From: Cheiracanthium punctorium
Lineage: Eukaryota > Arthropoda > Arachnida > Araneae > Cheiracanthiidae
Direction: 5' to 3'
Length of the DNA stretch: 64,000 nucleotides
NCBI GenBank assembly: GCA_038373885.1
Contig: JAWZYV010012516.1
Location: forward strand, 124,001 to 188,000
The notes under the pieces are model-generated. The model was not told where the DNA came from. It made no database searches and was given only the letters and a program-made list of their open reading frames with translations. This document shows positions 57,391 to 64,000 of the stretch, piece by piece. Within the stretch, counting starts at the first letter, position 1, and every line of letters starts with the position of its first letter. The position numbers and the translations under genes are program-made.

Positions 57391-57977
57391 GTAACATTCT
57401 CCCCTCTTCAAACAAACACGATTTATGTCTTTGCACCAATTTTTTCCTTCAAATAAAAGAATGAAACCTTCTTTATAAAAACATTTAAAAAGAACACCAA
57501 AAAGAAAAAAAGCATTTTTGCGGATTTCTATTTAAAAAAAATTAAATTTATTTCTGATTTAAATTACTTTCTCTCCTTGTTTGCATAACAACTTCCAGGG
57601 GCGCAAAAGTAATGAAAAAATATTTCCTGAATAACATCTCTGTATAGTCTCATAATATCTGAAATACGTATTGCAGTACGAGCTATTTTATGTCAGCTGA
57701 AAATTTAGTAAGGGAAAGTGGAGATGTAAAACGCCAAATGAAGCTATACCGCGTAGACCGCGCATAGCTTTTAGGAGACTCATCTAAATGTAAAAATAAT
57801 CAGAAAATAAACATGCTCTCCTCTCTAGAAAATACCATCGCTATTCCTGAATTCGTAGATAATTCTCAATTCAACTAAAAGGCAATAGCAGAACAGCAGC
57901 GAGTTTGATTTTGGAATTGCATGTCTCCATGCTAACGTGATCTTCAAAATTTAGAAGTTTAAAGACACATATTTTTT

Positions 57978-58021
57978 TCAAGGATCAACTATGACTTTAA
58001 AACGTCATAGTTGATCCTTGA
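57978..58021. repeat. Perfect 18-bp hairpin, 8-base loop
   Basis: tcaaggatcaactatgac (57978-57995) and its exact inverse (58004-58021) around tttaaaac. In unique sequence with no flanking TIR; stable as DNA cruciform or RNA. Confidence 0.9.
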
Positions 58022-58029
58022 ATTATGAC

Positions 58030-59690
58030 GTGAGTGAACAGACACGCTTAGAGTGATATGGTAGCTATAGCATCCACATTTCTGTTAGAGTGAGCATTCA
58101 GTACTCTGCCAGAGTTAACAACAAAAAGCATTCCAAACGCATCGATTATAAAACACGATTATGCTGCACAATATGATCTCACTCGTGCATATACTACAGC
58201 TTAGCCAAGTGTTTAACTCTTTTGCTCACATCGTTGCTTCCTGGCAGGTGTCTTTGAATTCCTTCCACCTCAAAAGATCATGCCGGGAAGCATCGATGAA
58301 CACAGAAAGGAGAATTGCTACGGTCATATCTTCACGACGGGGAAATTTCGAATAGCTTGATTAAAATAGGACATTCAAATGTGAATTTTAACTACTGTCC
58401 TCACAGAGAATAAATCCATTTTTTTAAACTCTAAAAGAGATTTTAGAAACTTTACGTAAACTCTCTTTGAAGAGGAGTATTCTTTAAGGAAATTCACTAA
58501 TATCTATTAATTTTATTTGTTTGAAATACATGATAAAATGTTTGAAATAGATGCTATACACACACCATTTTCAAAAAGGGTTCATGAAACATGGTGTACA
58601 GAAATAACGCACATACGTATACATTTCTTGTCAATGGATTCCTACTTACAGGCAGTCAGACGAAATAAACGAAATTATTTAACGCTTTTCAAACTAGTTG
58701 GAAAGCGTTAAAAAGTTGAGAATTTGCACCTGAAAATAATTTTATGTAAAAGATAGGCACTTTTACACTGCTGGAATTGAATATTTTCATATTTCTATAG
58801 GAAATTCTCATTTCATTCAGTCATGAGGAGTGGCTATAATCACTCTGAATTTTAAAGGGTCTGGTCCTTATATCATCTTTGATGGAAAAATAAATCATTA
58901 ATTATTTTAGTAAATTACATACAAATATAAAATACGTGATATAACTAAAATTTTCAATACAAACTATAATTTTTTATTGGTTCGAATGATTTCGAAGACC
59001 TTTTTCATCCGAGAAACGACATTTCATAATGTTAAAAGAGTAGCTAAATTTGTCATAAATCTGTATATAATAACTTATGATCTTGGAAATATAACTATAT
59101 ACGGTCAACTTTTTGAAATCCACATACTTATACTTGAAAACGCTCAATAATCCACGATAATTTTTAGATTAAACAATGGAAGTTACGGTTAATGTACAAT
59201 TGGAAGTTACGTTGTGAAACTTAAGATGGTAATAAAAGAAATCTGATGCTCTTTATGTAGTTTTCATATTTTTTGCATATTTATAATTAAAATTGTCATT
59301 TTATTCCATCTGAACGAAATAAAGGAACAAATCATACTTGAAGAGTTTGGGAAAGATCCCTTTAATACCATGCCTTCTTATTTAGAAAAGGGGTAGGTAT
59401 TTTAGAATGGCTAAATTCTTAGGTTAACATTCCTGTAACTCACATAGGCATGATGAAGAAATAATCTCAAATGTTTGTAAATGTTCAAGTCTTAGATATC
59501 AACTCTAATATTGGATCAAGTATAGAAGTAAAAAAAAAAAAAAGTCTTTTGAAGGTTTATCTTAAGGCTTCATATGCTTAGATTTCTTAAAAAATCTTAA
59601 TTGGCGTGACAACAAAAAATAATGACCATTAATAACAGACTCCAAAATAAAATATTAGAAAAAACAAAAGCCCTAAAATAATCAATGATT
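58030..59690. other. No gene identified
   Basis: Contains the second copy of the 18-mer gcatcgattataaaacac at 58139. ORFs at 58161-58355 and 58517-58711 lack motifs. Confidence 0.45.
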
Positions 59691-59701
59691 TATTGCATGT
59701 T

Positions 59702-60614
59702 TGGGTCATTCCACATCAGATCAAACAATGCAGTTCACCACACAAACTTAGATTTTCCTCAAATGTTACCATATAGATGATGATTTAGGCTAAGATAACC
59801 ATAAATCTCAAATTTGAAGGCTCTACGATAATTAATTAGCGAGAAGTTAAGTATTCAAATTTTAAAGTTTTCTTCACCATCCGCCATTTTTTTCTGAATT
59901 TCTTAAATAACTCCTTACCTGTAAAAGTTACTGGAGTGAAAATTTGTTTCTAGGGGTAACTTTTTACGCTGATTCCAAAAATTTTATCAAAGTTTGCGCA
60001 TCTTCCATACTTTAAGCACGAGCAATGCATGGGCTAAAAATCATCATGCAGTTTTTTCGTCGTGTGTGATCAGAAACACGTTTTAACGTTTTATATGTTG
60101 CTAAGATGGTATACCTACATCCCAAAACAATTTCATCTTGGCTTTATGCTCAGGAGCTGAGTAAAAAATTTATAAAATTTTCATGCGACTTTTCGTATAT
60201 TTTTTCTCGTAATAAGTTTTAAAGAACGGGTCAAAGAAATGAATATGCAATTTAGAACTCATAATAAAAATTCATGATGTATTTTAGCAAATGCAATGAT
60301 CATGCATAAGCTATATAAGGTACGCAAACTTTGATAACATTATTGGAATCAGCTTAAATAGTTACTCCTATAGAAACAAAATTTCACAGCAGCAATTCTG
60401 CAGGTAAAAAGTTACTTAAGAAATACAGAGAAAAAAATGGCGTATCTTGTAGAAAACTTAAAAAGTTATCGGTAAATGATTATCATAGAACTTTCAAAAT
60501 TGAGATTTGGAGTTATCCTATTCTATAAATCATTTACACAAAATTTGGGGGAAATCTAAAATGGCGTGGTGAGCTTTTTCCAATTTCGTGTTTGATTTGA
60601 CGTGGAATAACCCA
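59702..60614. mobile_element. Large foldback element, arms about 430 bp
   Basis: The left arm from TGGGTCATTCCACATCAGAT is collinear, diverged, with the inverse of the right arm, TGGGTTATTCCACGTCAAAT. Blocks such as cgccattttttt, ctgattccaa and atcaaagtttgcg appear in both arms in mirror order. A centre of about 50-100 bp joins them. Flanking bases (ttgcatg / ttgcaaa) hint at a short duplication. No coding. Confidence 0.85.
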
Positions 60615-60818
60615 TTTGCAAAATTGGAGAAGTTGTAATATTAAATTACATTAAATAATTTTGCTTTCATGTATTCTTATAAATTTTTAATTAATTAAAA
60701 TAAAGTTTGAGTGCGTAATTAATTTTTACCTGTAATTTATTCATTATTACTTCATAATTAAAATGAGGGAATATGCAAGAATGATTTCAGAGAGTCTACT
60801 GTAACTTTTGTATCTTAA

Positions 60819-61237
60819 GAGGCCTCTGTAGTCGGCTTGCGGAGATTCAAGTCCCAATGCTTTGCTATGGAGAAAAGTGCCTTAACGCCTAATCATTTTT
60901 CTCAGAAAGTATTAGCTATTTTTAAATAAAATTTTACTGTTTGAATCTTGAGAACTATTTGCAAGGATTGTGCGAATGAGATTCGAGTTAATTTAGCCGA
61001 AAGAGATTTTATTGCAGTCTAGAATTTATGTTACTTTTCAGACTGCAATAAAATCTCTTTCGGCTAAATTAACTCAAATCTATTCGCGCAATCCTTGAGA
61101 ATAGTTCTCAAGATTCACACAGGAAAATTTCATTTAAAAATACCTAATACTTTCTGAGAAAAATGATTAGGCGTTAAGGCACTTTTCTCCATAGCAAAGC
61201 ATTGGGACTTGAATCTCCGCAAGCCGACAGAGGACTC
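60819..61237. mobile_element. TTAA-flanked foldback element, arms about 200 bp
   Basis: TTAA at 60815-60818 and 61238-61241. Ends GAGGCCTCTGTAGTCGGC and, inverted, GAGTCCTCTGTCGGCTTGC. The arms 60819-61020 and 61040-61237 pair almost perfectly over their whole length, with a 19-base loop. It lies only 204 bp from the preceding foldback, which is older by arm divergence. Confidence 0.92.
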
Positions 61238-61704
61238 TTAATGTCTCATCCTTGTACAGTGGCATATTATCGCTGTCAACTCCGAATCCATGAGAAACTT
61301 TCATTTTTCAATCGTCAAATCAACTCTGACAATTAATTCAGTTCACTTTGACAATGAATCACTTTGATATTTTTTTAACTTTGATACTTTTCTTTAATTT
61401 TTTTTTCACCTAACTGACTAAATAACTGTTATTTTGTTATAAATTGTGTCCCAGTTATGGCCATGCTAATAGAGAATTTAGAAATAACAATAAATAGCAA
61501 TAGGTAAGAATTGTCATTGTTAGTAACTAATTCTTACTACCAATAACTATAATTAGCTATCAACAATAAATAAATAAATTTTAAGTTGTTCTCAAACTAA
61601 TGGTCTTTCATATAAATAAATAATAGTTCGCGTGAAAATAATTTCACCTTGTTTTTGAAAAAAAAGGTCTGCTAAATGCTGTTGTGTGATCACGGCAACG
61701 CTAC

Positions 61705-61915
61705 AGTAAGGCGATCTGCCAAGGATGGGGGATGCCTTGGTAGGAGGATTTCTAAGGGGTTCTAACGCGTATTCGTGTAACATCTGGAGAAAACCTACCA
61801 AAACTCCAGACCATTAGATCGACAGCCGCGCGATGGGACCCGAACCCGAGACCTTCAAACTTCGAAATCTGCTACATGATCCACAAAATCTGCTGAATGA
61901 TTGCATCATAAACAG
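61705..61915 (-). mobile_element. tRNA-derived SINE, main family
   Basis: Inverse B box GGTCTCGGGTTCGGGTCCC (61836-61854) and the body tctgccaaggatgg, ggtaggaggatt, ctaacgcgtattcgtgtaac in reverse orientation. The head continues to about 61915. Confidence 0.75.
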
Positions 61916-61954
61916 GTGTGCATGATGTGGTCACCTTTCTTCCATGTTCTAAAA

Positions 61955-61987
<33 letters not shown>
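61955..61987. repeat. (ATT)n microsatellite
   Basis: About ten ATT units. Confidence 0.95.
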
Positions 61988-61989
61988 TT

Positions 61990-62740
61990 AGTTTCACTGC
62001 CCAATTCTTCTAAAATTACTTAATTTTGAAATAAAATAAATAAACATGATAGAAATTTCATATTTATTCCAAAAAAACAAAAATGCAACTTTAATTCAGC
62101 TAATTAAATTTTGAGAGCCAATAATTAAAAATTAATTGGAAACAAACTGTTAAAAAACAATAGAATAAATTACTATTCATAAGGGGGACAAATAACAATG
62201 CCTTTGTGAGCATCAGTGAGAAACTAACGCCCTTGAAAGAAAGTTGAACACATTGCGCAGGGTTGCATTTCCTCTGACTTCATTGTCCTGCTAAAAATTT
62301 AATACCAGTACAGCAGTGCAAACTTTCGGCTTGAAAATCCCCCCCAACCACTTTAGAGTTTCTTTTAACTAGAAAATATTTCCTTTTCAGCTTGATCAAC
62401 GCGAATTGATGGCTGTCCTTATGACCCACGTTGTTTTTCTCTCAATTTTTGGCGTTGACACAAGTCGATTCAAGCTGAGAGAAAAAATGTGCCTCTGTAT
62501 TCAGTGTCTGGCACAAATTCGTCTCTATCCATATACAGGGTATCAGCGTCAAGAAAATCCCTGGATTAGACAATGATGATAATGATGATAAATTAGGAGC
62601 AGCAATTCAAACACATTTAGAACGATAAATTTTTGTGATAAAATGTAAGTAACATATTTTATGCTGCCGAATGAGTATAAGTAATACGTTGGCCATATGA
62701 ACTACGAGAAGGAACAACTAAATATCTACTTGTTACTCGA
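61990..62740. other. No gene identified; likely downstream flank of the transposase relic
   Basis: On the minus strand this follows the transposase C terminus. No CAGT-type terminal repeat of the parent element was recognised here. Confidence 0.4.
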
Positions 62741-62744
62741 CTGA

Positions 62745-63700
62745 TTGTTGTCAGCAAGTCTAAGCGTTGTTCTTGGAATTCTGAATTGCGTTGTTCAATT
62801 CAGAAGACAGAAGTTCAGTCACTTTATTAGGGGCAAACGCCCTCTTGAGGATAACATTTGGGTTGAACGGGTAAATACCTGCAGCTCTGAAGCCACTCGC
62901 CATATTCAATTGTGTCATTGATCTGCTTCAAAGATCTCAATGCCTTCCAAAAACTTTCAAAGATTCAGAAGTAACTTTTGACCAATTGTTGCAACTCATA
63001 AGTTATGTTGGATGGGATGAAGTAGAGGGTAATATCATGCTTTTCAGACTCGTCACAAATGTATTGTAGTCGAAGTGTGACTTAGATCTGTCAAAATATA
63101 AGAAAGAATCGAATCGTTCGTTGTTCGTTGAGTTTAAATTTAGAAAAATGATCCAAAAAGTAACAAAAATTTGAGTTGTATGCTTCCTTTTGGAGTCATT
63201 TGAGTGTAGATGATGCAGGAGACAGACTTTTCTTCCAGCAATTAAATTTGAACACTCCTGTACATAATGTCATTGGAGGGACTATTTATTCAAAACACAG
63301 CGTTCCTTCATCTCACAACTGTGACATTGTCTCCGCCATGCCCTTATTCCACAACTCATCAAACCGCTCTCAAAAAACCCTCACAAAATCCTCTTCAAAC
63401 TTAACAGCCTCTCTTCAAACTATACCATCTTCATGTAAGTGGAGGTTGCATCCCGTTTCATTCATATTGAAAACTCGTTCTGGGTATTTGAAAAAATGGT
63501 ATTTGTTGGAGATTTCTTTAGAAAAATGGCCATCAGCTATACATTTCTTTAATTTCTGATTTCAACCTGGGTGTAGCTTTTGAGCGTTCCGATTTGCAAC
63601 GGCTGATTTCCTGTACAAAAAACTGCCACAACGTTTTGGGATGTTGGTTTCTTGATAAAAACGATTAACGATCAGTTTAAGAATTTAAGAATTAATGGAT
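62745..63700 (-). pseudogene. Decayed pogo/Tigger-like (CENP-B/DDE) transposase
   Basis: Minus-strand fragments in family order: a NIPKRCG..-type stretch of the HTH end (about 63630), then PERVFNMNETGCNL (about 63450-63490), the 'P.RI.N.DETG' block carrying the first catalytic Asp of the DDE core, here changed to Asn. GHGGDNVTVV (about 63340) corresponds to the 'G.RGE.VT' block, and a decayed 'PP..SH.LQPLD' region reads SNITYELQQL near 63000. GFRAAGIYPFNPN (62849-62889) is the hallmark C-terminal block. Several frameshifts and stops separate them, so it is dead. The plus-strand ORF of 127 codons here is an antisense shadow. Confidence 0.8.
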
Positions 63701-64000
63701 AACCTCCAGAAGATAAACGGAAAATTCTATGCCACAGTTTTTTTATAGGTCAGTTGTCAATAAAGAATTTCTGCCCACTTTGACTATTTTAAGAGGTCAT
63801 TTTTCTCCAAGTATCGGCATAAAGTACACTTGGATACGCAAAATTTGATACTTGATTCTTGAACTGGAAACTTCCCACACTTTAAACTGCTTACTGCAAA
63901 TGTGCTTGAAAGTGCTTTATAATGCATTCTACATGTATTTTCTTGTTAGCTGTTGATTTTACTTTTATTTGATCCGAGAAAGGAAGATTTGAAACACAGA

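Noticed and set aside
63176..63559. 127-codon plus-strand ORF, the longest in the window
   Set aside because: It is antisense to the pogo/Tigger transposase relic, whose signature blocks read on the minus strand; the plus translation has no family motif.

Overview
This is non-coding-dominated eukaryotic (metazoan) DNA, AT-rich by eye (roughly 30% GC, not computed). It has short exons with GT-AG introns, long microsatellites, tRNA-derived SINEs and a dense, nested population of small DNA transposons. There is no operon structure, ribosome binding site or long ORF. An arthropod is likely and a chelicerate plausible; that placement is an inference from composition and repeat style only.

Region 1-8.2 kb: the best gene in the window. 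Six short plus-strand exons are spliced in a fully compatible phase series over their last five members. They encode the C-terminal 133 residues of a small protein I cannot name. Its first two exons (5'UTR near 1-162, ATG at 973) are less certain. The introns hold hAT-type MITEs and two copies of an AT-rich repeat; a third copy lies inverted at 10.6-12.6 kb and is split by a hAT element with a perfect 8-bp target duplication.

Region 8.2-28 kb: a possible minus-strand terminal exon (9.7 kb), a minus-strand reverse transcriptase relic of Penelope-like type (14.6-15.3 kb), large microsatellites, a 1.5-kb TTAA-bounded piggyBac-like element (19.9-21.4 kb), and a 1.04-kb hAT-like element at 22.7-23.8 kb. 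The last carries an inner inverted-repeat insert with a hammerhead-ribozyme-like core and a SINE fragment. SINEs and further MITEs follow.

Region 28-40 kb: a candidate first coding exon behind an E-box promoter (28.3-28.5 kb), a 5S-rRNA-like pseudogene, several MITEs, and three copies of a 1.1-1.36 kb TTAA-bounded element built from 175-bp internal tandem units. Two of the copies are head-to-tail and nearly identical.

Region 40-64 kb: SINEs, hAT MITEs, two pogo/Tigger-like MITEs, and three striking foldback elements (arms about 120, 200 and 430 bp). The window ends in a decayed minus-strand pogo/Tigger transposase. CpG-richer islands near 47.6 and 52.4-53.6 kb look like regulatory DNA; one contains a strong CTCF-like motif.

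Main themes: nested transposons whose insertion order can be read from target duplications, several independent palindromic elements, and islands in which one short motif recurs in both orientations, with a different motif in each island. All calls were made by eye; no database search was possible.
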